A stretch of DNA of 64,000 nucleotides from assembly GCA_019022495.1 (NCBI GenBank), contig JAFEKR010000003.1, positions 434,001 through 498,000 on the forward strand. The letters run 5' to 3'. This stretch comes from Epichloe hybrida. Its lineage: Eukaryota > Ascomycota > Sordariomycetes > Hypocreales > Clavicipitaceae. A model generated the notes under the pieces. That model was not told where the DNA came from. It saw only the letters and a list, made by a program, of their open reading frames with translations, and made no database searches. The position numbers and the translations under genes were made by a program. Each line of letters opens with the position of its first letter. Position 1 is the first letter of the stretch. Shown here in pieces: positions 1 through 12,026 of the stretch.

Positions 1-841
1 GTGCGCATCGGCCTCGTGTGAATAAACTGTCGATCAAATGGGACCATGGCCAAGCTTGGGTGCAGGGTGCATCCCCAGGAAAGGCACTGATTCTTCTTCA
101 TGTTCCCATTCCCCCAGATGCCCGCCTTGTCATATTACCGTAGTTCGTACCTTCCCCCCACGAGGAAAAGGCGGCGGCCATTGACCAAGCATCGTCGAGA
201 AAATGGTCGCGTGCTCTCGGGGCTTAGGAAAGTGTCTGGGCCAATGAGGAAGCCGTTGTCGCCCATGTGCTTTCCGAATCAATCAGGACGGCCGGCTGTG
301 ATACATGTACGTACATACTGACGTAGCCTTTGTGGCCGGGTTGCCGGGGTCATTGGTGCCTTGTCGGCTTGGCTTTGAACCGAGAGCACGTGCTCACGCT
401 TATGGAGAAGCAGCAAAGGGTCGATGATACGACGCGACCAGAGTACATGTAGTACATGGGGAGCTGCAATGGAACAAGTATGTGGGCTACGAGCAAGCAT
501 CAAATCCACCCGAGCACGCGACCAGACGCATAAAATCATGACGGCGCCCACATTACACATCGCGCGGGCGGGTGTTTGTCTCCAGGAATCCATTGAGCTG
601 TAGAAGGAACAAACCCCGAGACAGATACCTAGCGTTGAGAAAAGCATGATACAAATTGTTCTCGTCACCTGCTACCGAGTCCCATTGGGAATACGTGTGT
701 AACCAACCCATTGATTCATACGTCCCCTTCGAGGGAAATGTTTTTCGTAATGATGCTTAATCTTTCCAAAAAAAAAAAAAAAAAAAAAAAACCCCGCCCT
801 TTTGTTGAGAGAAAACTTGAATGCATAATATCTCGATTCGA
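1..841. other. Intergenic region at the left window edge
   Basis: No convincing gene is seen. The interval contains palindromic TACATGTA-type words near 304 and 445 and an uninterrupted run of 24 A at 768-791, about 50 bp past the stop of the P5C dehydrogenase gene. On the transcript strand that run is poly(T), so it is not a copied poly(A) tail of that gene. The left part may be the promoter or 3' flank of a gene outside the window. Confidence 0.6.
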
Positions 842-2740
842 CTATACCTCGTTGCTCGGGTACGCAACCTGCGTAGTGGGATTGAACTCTTCCTTCAAGG
901 CGCGGATGTTGACGAACCGGGTCAGCAAGTTGGGGCTGCCGGCCTTGTCGTCTGTGCCGGAGGCACGGGCACCACCAAAGGCCTGCTGGCCGACAACGGC
1001 GCCGGTGCTCTTGCAGTTGATGTAGAAGTTGCCGGCGGCGTTGCGGAGCTTGTCCTCTGCAAAGCGGATGGCCTCGCGGTCACTGGCGAAGACGGCGCCC
1101 GTCAGGCCGTACTCGGACGTAGAGTCGACCAATTCGCAGGCCTTGCCGAAGGCATCGGGGGAGGCATCGTCGTAGACGTACGTGGTCAGGATAGGGCCGA
1201 AGAACTCGGTAGACAGGAACTTGTGGGCGGGGTTGGTGGTCTGGTAGATGGTGGGGTGCACGAAATAGCCCTTGGACGAGTCGTACTTGCCGCCGGCGAC
1301 GAGCTCAATCTCCCCGTCCGTCTTGGCCGCGTCAATGGCGCCAGAGAGCTTCTTGAAGGAGGCGGCGTGGATGACGGGACCGCAGAAGTTGGCGTGGTTC
1401 CACGGCTCTCCGACCGTAATCTTCTCGACCTCGGCCACGAGCTTCTGCTTGAACTCGGGCCAGGCGGACTTGGCGACGTAGAGGCGGGAGGTGGCGCTGC
1501 ACTTCTGGCCTTGGAACTCAAAGGCGCCGCGGATGGTGTGCTTGACGGCATTGTCCAGGTCGGCAGATGGGTGGACCAAGTGGAAGTTCTTGCCGCCCGT
1601 CTCGCCAACGATTCGGGGGTAGGATCGGTAGCGGCCCTCGGCAACACCCTCGCCAATGGCCCCATACAGCTTGCGGAAGATGGCTGTGCTTCCGGTGTAG
1701 TGAAGAGCAGCGAACTCCTTGTGAGCGAGGATGGTCCTGGTGATCTCTTCGGGGTTACCAGGGACGAACTGAATGACGTCCTTGGGCAGACCGGCCTCGA
1801 GCAGGATCTGGTAGACGAGCCAGTTGGAGGCAATGGCGAAGTCACTGGGCTTCCAAACCACGACGTTGCCCATGAGGGCGGGGGCACCCGGCAGGTTGCC
1901 GGCAATGGCCGTGAAGTTGAAGGGGCTCACGGCGTAGACGAAACCCTCGAGAGGGCGGTACTCGAGACGGTTCCACAGGCCGGGAGAATTGTGTTCGGGC
2001 TGCTGCGAGAGGAGCTCCTGGGCGTAGTGGACGTTGAAGCGGAAGAAGTCAGCCAGCTCGGCGGCGGCATCAATCTCGGCTTGCCAGGCGTTCTTGCCCT
2101 GACCGAGAACGGTAGCGGCCATGATCTCATACCGGTACTTGTTGGCGACGAGATCAGCAGCTTTGAGGAAGACGGCGGCACGATCGGAGAAAGGGAGAGC
2201 CTCCCACGCGGGCTTGGCCGCCAGGGCAGCATCAATGGCCTTGTTGACATCGGCGGGAGTGGCAGTGTGGTAGTTGGCGACCTTGCTGGCGTGGTCAGAA
2301 GGGTTGAACTGGTGGGAGAGGGCGGAGGTCTTGATCTGGGCGAGGTAAATAAATCGAAAAGTCAGCAGGGAATGATTTCTGGAAGCTTTCAACGATATGG
2401 AGTCGAATCGACCTACCTCCTTGCCACCGACAACAACGGGAACCTCGATGGGGGCCCTCTTCTGGTAGCTCTCGATAGCTGCCGTCAGTCCTTGGCGCTG
2501 AGCACTTCCCTTTGCATAGTGGTGCTAAACGCGATGAAGACGGGACAGACGTTAGCTACCATAGATTGATGAATTGATTGAATGAATGCCGGCCTGTGGT
2601 CCACGGCATGATTGACTCACGTTGGGCTCGTTGGCAACCTTGGGCGTCTTGAACGTGGCGAGCGTGCCCATGCTCATCCGCTGCGAGACCTTGGCTGCAG
2701 AGCGCAAGCTCTGGGCTCTGATGAGGACTGCCGACTTCAT
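842..2740 (-). CDS. Delta-1-pyrroline-5-carboxylate dehydrogenase, mitochondrial
   Basis: This enzyme oxidises P5C (glutamate semialdehyde) to glutamate with NAD+, the second step of proline catabolism in the mitochondrial matrix. The family is yeast Put2 and Aspergillus PrnC. I read three exons on the minus strand: 2740-2621, 2524-2417 and 2335-842. They join in frame to 573 residues, matching the family length. The aldehyde dehydrogenase fold is complete: the general-base Glu is near residue 321 (VGETGGKN) and the catalytic Cys near 355 (GQKCSA). The N-terminus is rich in Arg, Ser and Ala with few acids, fitting a mitochondrial presequence. The start at 2740 is the first Met of exon 1, and both donors are GTGAGT or GTAGGT type. 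No proline dehydrogenase or proline permease gene is nearby, so the prn-type clustering of Aspergillus is absent here. Confidence 0.95.
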
Positions 2741-3401
2741 GACTGCTAACTCTGGGGAGTTCTGGTCTCTGCGAAAAGGACGATGGCCGAAAAGTCGGGA
2801 TGATTGATGCTGGGCTGCTCTTAAAAAAGGCTGTTTGTTTGTCGTCCAATAGACCTCCCGGCCCCAGCTCCTGCGTGTGTCGGCTTATTGCGGTTTAATC
2901 TTGAAGCGTTGCATGTAACACGCCAGGCGGTCATCCGGCTCCACAGTGGCAGAACTGGAACTGGCTCTCGATTGCTTGCTGCCCCGACCTCGGCCCCGTT
3001 GCGTCCCGTTCTCCGTCATCGCACATATCTCAGCCGAAGGTGCCGAGCAAATCATTTCCTACGCGTCCAGACAACCACAAGGCGTGGGGCCACGACCACC
3101 AGCATCACTCTTGACAAAGATGACGAAAACATCATGTATTAAAAATCCATGTACATCCTGCTTCACGCCGTAATATCAAACAGACACACAAGTCTTTGCT
3201 TCCCTATATATCTCTTACATCCAAATTCATGCTGTACAGGTAGTGAAAAAATATGGAAAAAATATGGAAAAAATCGTGCACATCCTCTTCGCCCATGGTA
3301 TCTCATTACAATATGCAACTCAATAGCTCAACCACAGAATCCGAATATCCAACAACGAGTACATGGCGCCTTGGCTGCATCCGTCAATCATGGCAGCTCA
3401 T
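2741..3401. other. Intergenic: promoter of P5C dehydrogenase and 3' flank of the PhoD-like gene
   Basis: No coding potential is recognised. The part near 2741-2900 is the upstream region of the P5C dehydrogenase gene. The part near 3130-3400 is AT-rich and is the likely 3' UTR and polyadenylation region of the phosphatase gene on the same strand. Confidence 0.5.
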
Positions 3402-6006
3402 TCAATGTGCAGCCACTGGCTCCGGTGCCGCCTCGGGAGTTCGCTTTGATGCTCTCGAGAATCTCGAGGCCGCTGTCGCTGGCCTCTCAGGTCTCTCATA
3501 GCGCAACAGCGGCACACTAAGTCCGTAAGCCTCAGTTTGGCCCTCGGCGCTATGTTGGTCCATCTCGACATTGATCCGGATGTCGAGACTGCCATCATTC
3601 CTGCGACCGTGAGCACTGGAAGCTGACACGTTGTCCGTACCAGCGTGCACCTCTCCTTCGTGTATCTCAGAGTGACCGTCCCTGCCAACAAATGATAGGA
3701 CATCTTGACTTGCACCATCGACTCGTAGTGCTCCATTGGTGGGATAGGCATTTCTGGGGGAATTCTCTGTCAACATGGCATAGTTTCGGCTGGGCATGGT
3801 ACAGTGGTTGCGATTGGCCGTCTTGGTCGAGTCACCTGGGTCTTTGTTGAACAGATCAAGTAGGGTTTCGTCTGTGTCGTGATTCAGGTGATGAATCTTG
3901 TTTCGTCTTGCCAGAAGATTTGCAACTGCCTGCGGTGGCGGCTTATTGACGATAGCTGACGAGACCACATTGGCCATGTAACGACTGTCCTTCTCGACCG
4001 GTATCTTGAGCTTTGGGTTGGAGTAGAAACGTCCCAGTGCTGCCAAGTGGACATCACCGCCCAAGATGGTGACTCGGACGGAAAACTCGGCAGCAATTCG
4101 CTGCAGCTCTTCAATGAGATTTCGTCGCTCCAGTTTGTGCGTCTTGGCGGTATAGTGATCATCGAGGTCATCGAGAAGATCGACACTGCCGTCGAACGTG
4201 TTGAACAGACCACCGCCCACACCGAATCGACGGTTCAAAAACTTGATAGGACCTATGATTGGGCTACGGAGGATGTTTTCGAGCCAAGTAAGACGCTGGG
4301 ATTTGTCAGTGCAAAGCTCTGCTTCCTCTTGACCAACGTCAACTTACAGGGTATGCAATTGGAATGCCAAGAAGGAGAATTAAATGTTTGATTGGTTGAC
4401 TGGAGCTGGCGGCCTTGGAAAGCTCGCCTCGAAGTCTCTCGAAGATCAGCTTATAAGTCTCTGGGTAATTGACTTGGCGTCGGGTACGCTGGGGATGGGT
4501 TAGTGTGGTGAGGCTATGATGGAAAGATCAACTGCGATTTGCTCACTTCAGTCCGTGCATCGATGCCCAGCATAGCCATGCGAGCACCAAGTCGCGAGTA
4601 CATGTTGATCGAGTGCTCTGCCACATATGGGCCGGGCCGGCTGCCTCGAATGTACTGATTCCCCAGTTTGGGTTCCGCGGCAAAAGTGTCGACCATTTGG
4701 TTGGGATCCACGGCAGTATGCTCGCCATTAACGTCAAGATGGTCCGAGGTATAGGTCGAAACTGGCGGAGGCAAGTGGTGCTGAAAGAGCAGGTAGTACT
4801 TGTGAGCTGTGCCACCAATTCCGCGGAATACGTCACAGCGCATAAAGCTGTCGACATAGGATCCGAATCCGTCAATAATCTACAGGGCTGTTAATGCCAC
4901 GTTTCGGCCAAGGAAACTGTGGGATGGTGAAAGCTTTTTGGGGTGGGAGGTTGGCTCACGTCATGGTCGTCCCATATATTGACCTGAGGGATCTGTCCAT
5001 TTGCCAACGCAAAAGGCTCCGAGTTGTACCATCGAATGTAGTTCTTCAAGTAGTAGTCATCGCACTCTGACCGCAAACTCTCCGGAAAAGGATATTCGGC
5101 GCGCTTCTTAGGGTTGCCGATATCAGTCCAGGTGCGGAGAGGACCGTTGACTCGAATACCATCATTGTAAATCTGGTCGCCGCCGCCCAGCATAACGTGG
5201 AAGGGGGCCTGCTCATGCTTTCGCAACACGTCTCTCCACAACGGGGCACCGCTGAAAGCTTCTTCGTCCGTACCGACGCTGAAACCGTTGCACGAGTGGA
5301 ACATGACGCGCATGGAATCGTCGGCAGCCGGAACAAAAAAACTGTTGACCCGAGGCTTGTGTTCCCTCGAGTATCGAACGTCAGGAATGGCGTATTCGTA
5401 TTTGATCTCCTCGGCCTCGATCGGGACGTCAATCTCAAATGCCCAGAAGGTGTTTCTGCGGTCCGAGTAAAGGCGTTGGGCCTCGAACTGGACTGCTTGG
5501 CCTGCAACTTGATCCGGGGAACCGCTGGCGCCATTCTGCGCAGGTGAACCAGAACCAGCCAGGAGGCTCCTGGCTTCACCTACACGGCGCAAAACCAGCG
5601 AGGGCTGGTACAAGATATCCTCGCCGCCACCTTTGGCAACGACCAACACGCTGCCGTACCAGCGCTCATGCTCCATGTAGCGATAATTCAGCAAAGGCCC
5701 GCAGACAATCTCCTTGCCGTCAGCTTGTGGTTCGCTGCGGCCGTCGTCCTTGGCCTCTTCACCATAGGGATGGGCAGCGGTTACGGTAATGGTGGCTTCC
5801 TCTGGTGGTTCGGTCCGCGAATTGTTCAAGACATTGGCCAACGCGTCTGTGCTCGGCTCCGTAGACACGGGCTCGCGAGGAGGACCACGATGCCCTGCAT
5901 GACGGCGATAAGCTGCCGACTCCTGATGTCGCCATCTGCTTGGGGACACATAGGGATTGTACTCGGGATCATTGTGATGAGCACCACTGCTCTGTTGAGA
6001 AGCCAT
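3402..6006 (-). CDS. PhoD-like phosphatase domain protein (fungal)
   Basis: This is a large fungal protein of the PhoD-like metallophosphatase group; its physiological substrate is not known to me. Four minus-strand exons (6006-4960, 4879-4547, 4488-4348, 4295-3402) join in frame to 804 residues. Residues 1-120 are polar and probably disordered. The metallophosphatase core follows, with metal-site motifs GGGDQIYNDG near 272-283, NIWDDHD at 343-349 and LGGDVHLAALG near 586-596. The last 150 residues are Ser/Arg-rich and low complexity. No signal peptide is visible, so it is probably cytosolic, unlike bacterial secreted PhoD enzymes. Both splice-site sequence and phase support every junction, and the first exon ends exactly at the DDHD motif. 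The start is the first Met after stops and precedes a polar tail typical of these proteins. Function beyond phosphoesterase is inference. Confidence 0.88.
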
Positions 6007-6400
6007 ACTTGCGCACTACGACTTTAATTATTGTCAGTTATCATCCCGTAGATGGATCTAGCGTGAGATGGCGGGTGCGCAGCTTGGCAGCAGGTATATT
6101 GTAGGTGGCTGGAAGAAGAAGAAGCAGCTTTGTTCATTCGAGGTTGACGACTGAACGTACCGTTGGTGGTCGACTAGATGTACGACTTTTCAGCTGTTCA
6201 GGGACGTGGGCAACGTCGCAACGTCGCGATGCTCAAACAGCCGTCGGGACGAAGTTGCGTCGAATTCGAGTCGTGCGATTTTGTCATGGGAACCAGCAAA
6301 TGACGGGCGGAGCCTTTGTTGCTGGTCTCTCTCCCTAATAACGCAAATCAGCAGTGACACAAAATACATTACGTAGCGAGCTGCGGTGGACGTAATCCGT

Positions 6401-6440
6401 AATACAGTGGAGTGTAGCATAATACAGTGGAGTGTAGCAG
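6401..6440. repeat. Two tandem copies of a 20-bp unit
   Basis: The unit AATACAGTGGAGTGTAGCAT occurs twice head to tail with one difference at the last base. It lies about 400 bp upstream of the PhoD-like gene and directly beside the G-run cluster. Confidence 0.85.
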
Positions 6441-6446
6441 GCTGGC

Positions 6447-6486
6447 GGGGGAGCGGGGATCAGGGGCCAGGGGCAGGGGCCAGGGG
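6447..6486 (+). other. G-quadruplex-prone cluster of six G runs
   Basis: Six runs of four or more G occur within 40 bp on the plus strand (6447-6451, 6455-6458, 6463-6466, 6470-6473, 6476-6479, 6483-6486), with loops of 2 to 4 bases. This fits the usual G4 pattern with room to spare. It sits about 450 bp upstream of the PhoD-like gene. Folding in the cell is inference. Confidence 0.65.
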
Positions 6487-9400
6487 CCTGAGGCGGGCGC
6501 AGGGATCATTCTGGTTGTTACGGGTGCCCGCGTGCTGAGGTGGCCGTGAAAACCTTGAAATACAGGACGGGATTTCCGAATGGCCTGCACGCACGCAGGG
6601 GCGTTCCAAGATGACTTCATGTCGGCGATGGCTACCCTAGACATGATTCAATGAACTTGGCAAGCTCACGATAATTACGACGTTTGAGCTGATCATTTCA
6701 ACACGAAGCGAGTATTGAGAAATGCCATGCTTGTGTATACCTGTGTACCTTGTTACATGCCGTCATGAGTCATCAACATACCAGCTGTGTGGCAAAAATC
6801 TGACCCGCGAGCCGGGCAAGGTATGCTTCTAAATTAATTGCCATCTACGCGTTCCCTGATGCCTTGATCCTCCCTACCCTAGTCGCAGCACTGCGTGAGC
6901 AATCATGATAACTTTGTGTCATCTTTCATTTTTCAGTCCTCAACGGCCTAGCATGCACGTTTCACACTAGAGGGGCAGAATACGGGCTCAAGTGGCTGGA
7001 CAACCGACTTGCATCCGCCCTCTTCTTATAGCAGCGAAATTCGAGTATTACTCGCATGCCAGAGTCACGTTCACGGCTCAATATTGGAGGCAAGCGTCAA
7101 CTAGCATTGGCGGATGTCTTGCTTCTCGAGTGTGCATGATGGGCAAATCGTGCCAAGGAAAGCTCTGGCACAGCAGCACATGCATCACGTTTTGCAGACA
7201 CATGAAAGTAGCATGCTTGTCTGAGTTGGACTGATGGCCGTGTCTGACTGCAATCATTGAAACATGCGCTAGCCACAATACTCTCCCGTGATAACGTGCA
7301 CCAAATCTATTGCTGGCCAGGCCATGACCACAGGGCGAGCGACTTGCGAAATGTAGTGACTCGGAGGACTTCTGGAAACTTTCGGCAACGGATGTTGTCA
7401 TAATTGAAATGGTGAGGTGTATTGTATACGTTTCCCTTTGCTCTGCAGTATACGTTACTATGTGAAACGTGCAATCGTGGTGGTGGCTGGACATTTCACG
7501 ACCATGCTTCTGAATATAGACAACACGTGTCTCCCTCGCCATGATAAGGAACGTTGTGTATTTCCGAGAGGACAAGTTTGGCATCGGCAGAAACTGGCGT
7601 TGAAGCCAACAGCCTAAATCTGGATCCATGTCTCAAGTAGCCCGTTGCAGCGAGATGAATGAAGGAAGGTTGGGGAATGCCAGTCGTCGGGGTTTGTGGA
7701 AGGCATATTTTCAATAGTTTCCCTAGCCTGTAGGCAAAAAGGCATTTTCGTACTCTGTACGGACCTTCATCGCAATAGTCCGTACAATCGTTGTGCATTA
7801 TGTACGGAGTAAACTTGGTCAATGTTCACCTGGCCAGACGTAATATTATGTAAAAGACAAATTGACTTGTGGAGTGATGCATATTATGTGGGTCTCACAC
7901 GGCGCAAAAAATGACATTACATAAGCAGCAATACCAATTACCATGAAATTTTTTCTCGATCATCCACACACAACTTTGTCCCTTCCTCAATCTCACTCCT
8001 GGAACTGCAATTTGCAGCCAACGGCAGGGAGAAGCCGCTAAAGAAGGCGCCTAATTCAAGTCCTGTCTCTGATCGACCTGGACCTTCTGTCGGACGTTGA
8101 CTTGAATGGAAAACCCTACCGTCGGAGTCCATTCCCTTCTGTTGGACCGGAGAAAAAAGAAACCTTCTCTGCGGCACATGCTCAGCAATGTCGAGCACGA
8201 GAGGAAGAATGAGAATTTGCCTTGTCGCGGAGCCAAGTGTCGGCAGGTACGTCATGCCAATGATGAAGCCCACTGTACGTGTGACACGCGTCTTGTTCAA
8301 ACTTCCTTGCTCTTTGAAAAATCAAACCAAGAAAAAAAAACCCACGGCATTTGTGTGTACAGCGGTGGGCTATCTCTGTGCTCTTAACTGCTGAAGGAAA
8401 TTTCAACGTGCCAATATCGAAACTTCCCTATCATTACCAAACACCGCTGCTCTTCATTCCACAGAGACTTTGGTGCATGAAGATAGGGAGACAATCCTGA
8501 AATGCAAAAAAAAAAAACCCTTTCCCTCGTTAAAACTTGTGACGTGCTTTATTACTTGGAGATGGGAAAAAGTAGTTGCTGCTCTCGAGGGCGATCCGTG
8601 CGTGCGCTGCAATTTGTCTACCAGAGCAGGCAAGTAAAGTAATCCAGCACCACTCACAGAGTTCAAACTACACCATGCTACCGTGCTGGATGATAATTGG
8701 CCATTCCAAGAGCTGAATCCTCACTTGCCGAACACCAGCGAGTCTGAAGTTGGGCAGGCGCAGACGTAAGGTAAGCCTTCGGCGACTTCCATCTCGTCTC
8801 CCACTTCGGCCGATGCTGCATCGGGTTGGTCAAAGTCTACTTGACGAGGAAAGGCTTTTTGTCATCGCGGGAAACCATCCCTTGGATGGCATCTGCGCAG
8901 GGATTGCTACGTGCTCACCCAAGATTCGACACTTCAACAGACTATCTATTATTTATCGAGAGCAGTCATTAATATGCACACTTGCCCAGTCTGGCTCGTT
9001 GATCATCCTTCCCCACAGCGATGAAACAACGCTCTGGACGTCAACTGGCATTCACAGAATTCGACATGGCAGGCTGGGCATTTTCTTCTTCTTAATTTGT
9101 CTTCAATTCCCCTATCATCACGTAACAAGACAAGAGGGGGGTCGAGGCCGGGTCTTCCATCCATCCTTGGTTGTTCTAGATACATGGCACACGTGCAGCC
9201 GAGATGCAATGTGAGCGGTCAAGGCAAGACCTGACAGTAAGCAACTACCATCCATCTGCAGACGTCACGCGATACGGGACTCGGCGCAGTGCGGGAGTAG
9301 AACTGAAATGCACGATGTGGAAGATTCAGCGCAGCTCAACTTTGGCATGCCGTTATCATGAACCTCTTTGACGCACGCCATGCCCACCCAGTTGCCGGTT

Positions 9401-9751
9401 CTTCCGCGGGGCATGCTGACCGTTGGCTGCTTTGTGGCTGATGGCCGAGCTGCGAGCTGAACAGCATGACCAAGAAAGAGCAGGCCCTGATGATACGGTC
9501 ATGATACTCGCACTTGTTCACGATGTGCTGCGTTTGGGGACGTGAGGCTTGGACTTGGTCGCACACATGGTCGATCACGGCAGGTTATCGCACGCGTGCC
9601 ACACACATTGAGCGGTTATGGTGGTTTTAATCAATGTATTTCCAATGATGGGCAGCACGGAGTACAAGATAAGAGTGGCCAGGCGGCCCAGGCCTGAAGT
9701 GACCCACTGACCCACCAGACAGCTCACTGCAAGGATTCAGCAACCACGGAC

Positions 9752-10049
9752 TACAATACACCCCCTGAATTATTTTACAAATCTACATGCCCCGGTTATT
9801 CGTCCCCCGCTAACAGCTGCGATCAGCTGTACGTGTAATATAACCCCTGTGTTGTTTTAGAGAGCTACAAGGAAAATAAACTAGGGGGTGAACGCTACGA
9901 AAAGATACAATATTTCAGGTGTGAACTACTAAGAATTTAAGGTCTCTATTAATCCTAGCCCCTGTCACCTTTATTTCCCTTCTGGCATCTAATTGGCTCA
10001 TTTACCCCTGTCATGTAGATTTGTAAAATAATTCAGGGGTTGTATTGTA
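9752..10049. mobile_element. MITE-like element with 38-bp terminal inverted repeats and TA ends
   Basis: The ends 9752-9789 and 10012-10049 are inverted copies matching at 37 of 38 positions. The arm begins TACAATACA and continues through CCCCTGAATTATTTTAC. Both ends carry TA, consistent with a TA target duplication as made by Tc1/mariner or pogo-type transposases. The 298-bp span has no transposase reading frame. A diverged internal copy of the arm core lies near 9845. The element is therefore non-autonomous; its class is inference from the TA ends and size. Confidence 0.75.
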
Positions 10050-10097
10050 CCAACAAGGTGACTAACTTGGAAAAGCCAAGGCCAGGGGTACGTATGC

Positions 10098-10135
10098 AGT
10101 GCTACCGAGTAGTGCTACCGAGTAGTGCTACGAGT
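10098..10135. repeat. Three tandem copies of a 13-bp unit
   Basis: The unit AGTGCTACCGAGT is repeated three times, the last copy missing one base. It is followed at once by overlapping TACGGAGTA words and starts 49 bp right of the inverted-repeat element. Confidence 0.8.
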
Positions 10136-10911
10136 ACGGAGTACGTACCTCCACATCACTACGGAGTACTCTGAAAAGAAGGAAGCACCGGAAGCCACCA
10201 CGGGTTCTTCGGCTGGCTTCCCTTTCCCTTTCCCTAGTCCACGAAAGATGGCTAGACACTAGAACACCATCTCGTTGCGCTTGTTTCGTGATAATTCGCA
10301 TGCGCCGACGAGAGGAGAAAGAGAAAGACCACAGACGAAACCATATGTACAGGCAGCCATCGGATATATATGCAAGGCTGGGGCCGGCCCATATTACGGA
10401 GGACTTGCAATCCGAGCAATCCGACGATCACAGGACTGTGCAGTCCGATAATATTACATAGGAGGCATTGCCTATTGTGTTGCCACTCGACCATCGCACG
10501 AATAGTATACATGTACATAATGCAACGAACGGCACATGAACCTTCCGCATCTTGGATTGGAGCTCGTGCGGCAAGTCCACATATCTCATCTGCGCAGAAC
10601 ACCGCAGTGCACACCAATTGCCATGGCAAGTGACGAAACTGATAATGCGTACATATTCCGTGCTCTGGAGACGCTGACGCAGACCAGACAAGGTTACGCG
10701 CGGGTCGCACCTGCCCACTTGAGCCCCCGTGCCCTCGGGTCTGCAATTCGACCCATTCTTCCCTTCCCTTCCTATTGTACGCATCATCTTGATTGACATT
10801 TCACAAGTCGAATCAAACCCACATGCTAATATTACAACCCCATGCGCATTCACTCGAGCACACAGACAACATGGCATTCCCCCGATTCCTCCGATTCCCC
10901 CGTCCGAAGGA

Positions 10912-10955
10912 CCCCTTCTCAGCCCCTTCTCAACCCCTTCTGAACCCCTTCTCAA
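10912..10955. repeat. Four tandem copies of an 11-bp pyrimidine-rich unit
   Basis: CCCCTTCTCAA-like units repeat four times with single-base changes, about 1.1 kb upstream of the DUF1765 start codon. Confidence 0.8.
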
Positions 10956-12026
10956 CCACACCCACCAGACAGCAGACAGCCCCCGACCATCTAGCCATCA
11001 GCCACCCGTCGTTGAAAAAAAAGAACACCAGAGTCCAATAGGCACACAGGTCAAGCCGCCAGCTCAGCCTGACCGGTACGGCCGCCTCGGCATTCTAGTC
11101 ACAAAGGCGCAAGGATTGGGAAACACAAGCCCATCCATTGCATCACCGCACCGCACAGCACCGCACCGCCTCGGCCTTTCCAAGACTGCCCGTATCAAGG
11201 TGATCAGCGTGATCAACTTAGAGTTGTCCGGTTCGTTCCCGCTAGCTCTCGTAGCCCTGGCAGCGCTGAGAATACGAAAATTACCCTGCCTCCTCCGCGA
11301 AAGTACTGTCAAATCTCTTTGTCTGACTCGTCTCCCTGGGCAAGACGTCACCAGTCCCTAGCGGCCATAGCTCATCTCTGGCCTCTGGCCCCGGTTCGAA
11401 TCTGAGCCCGGCCGCACTGGGCAGCTTCTCTAGCGTAGATCAGCTTGTGGACGAAGCTCTCTCTTCCTTTTCATCCATCCTCCTGCTCTGGGTGAATGAG
11501 CCAGGGAAGAGCGGGAAAAAAAAGAAACATATTGACGCCTTGCCTTGCCCCCTTCTTCCTTTCCCTTCCTCATCCTGCCTGCCTGCCTTGACCCCCGGCG
11601 GCGATCGGTCACCTGTCAGATTGATGTTGCAACACTTCACTGCATCCCACCCGGTCTCATTTTCCATCCAACCCATCCCGTCCCATCCCATCCCGCATGC
11701 TCATATTGTGTGCTGCTTGCACCTCTCAACAACTTCGACAACTCGCCACCTTGCACCCCTTGGCACGAAGGCACCTCGGTTTGCTGGTCAACGGATGAGT
11801 TAAAGAAAGAGACGGCCGGTGAGAAAACAAAATTCCACTTTGCTCATGCATTTCGTCCCTCGTTTTTATACCATCCAGTCTTGTGATCAACAGAAGCCAA
11901 TCTCCTCTGCCGGCCAGAGCTCAACTTCTCTGGACGCCTCTGTGCGAACAGGATTTGATCAAGTTCCTCTTCTGCCCAGTTTCAACACCGAGCTCAAGCT
12001 TAAAGCAACGCAAGCAACTTTTCGAC

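Larger units (their letters stand above)
6007..12026. other. Six-kilobase gene-poor tract
   Basis: I find no supportable protein gene on either strand. Open frames up to about 210 codons exist, but they have skewed composition, overlap each other and show no family resemblance. The tract carries a 20-bp tandem duplication (6401-6440), a G-run cluster (6447-6486), a 298-bp inverted-repeat element (9752-10049), a 13-bp tandem repeat (10098-10135), an 11-bp tandem repeat (10912-10955) and a hairpin resembling tRNA arms (11361-11415). The right end must include the promoter and 5' UTR of the DUF1765 gene, and the left end the promoter of the PhoD-like gene. Confidence 0.5.

Noticed and set aside
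768..791. Run of 24 A as the tail of a retrocopy
   Set aside because: No copied gene precedes it on the plus strand, and it lies in the 3' flank of a minus-strand gene.
821..2569. A 582-codon plus-strand frame opposite the P5C dehydrogenase gene
   Set aside because: It is the antisense of a GC-rich third-position coding exon; the minus strand codes the recognisable enzyme.
7078..7629. A 183-codon open frame on the minus strand in the gene-poor tract
   Set aside because: Composition is irregular with scattered His, Cys and Met, there is no family resemblance, and no leader or splice context; it is likely chance.
7938..8300. A hydrophobic frame on the minus strand resembling a transporter segment
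   Set aside because: Only one short hydrophobic stretch; no conserved transporter motif and no neighbouring exons with further membrane spans.
10729..11361. A 210-codon plus-strand frame before the DUF1765 gene
   Set aside because: It runs through an 11-bp tandem array and Pro-rich low complexity, and is better explained as promoter and leader DNA.
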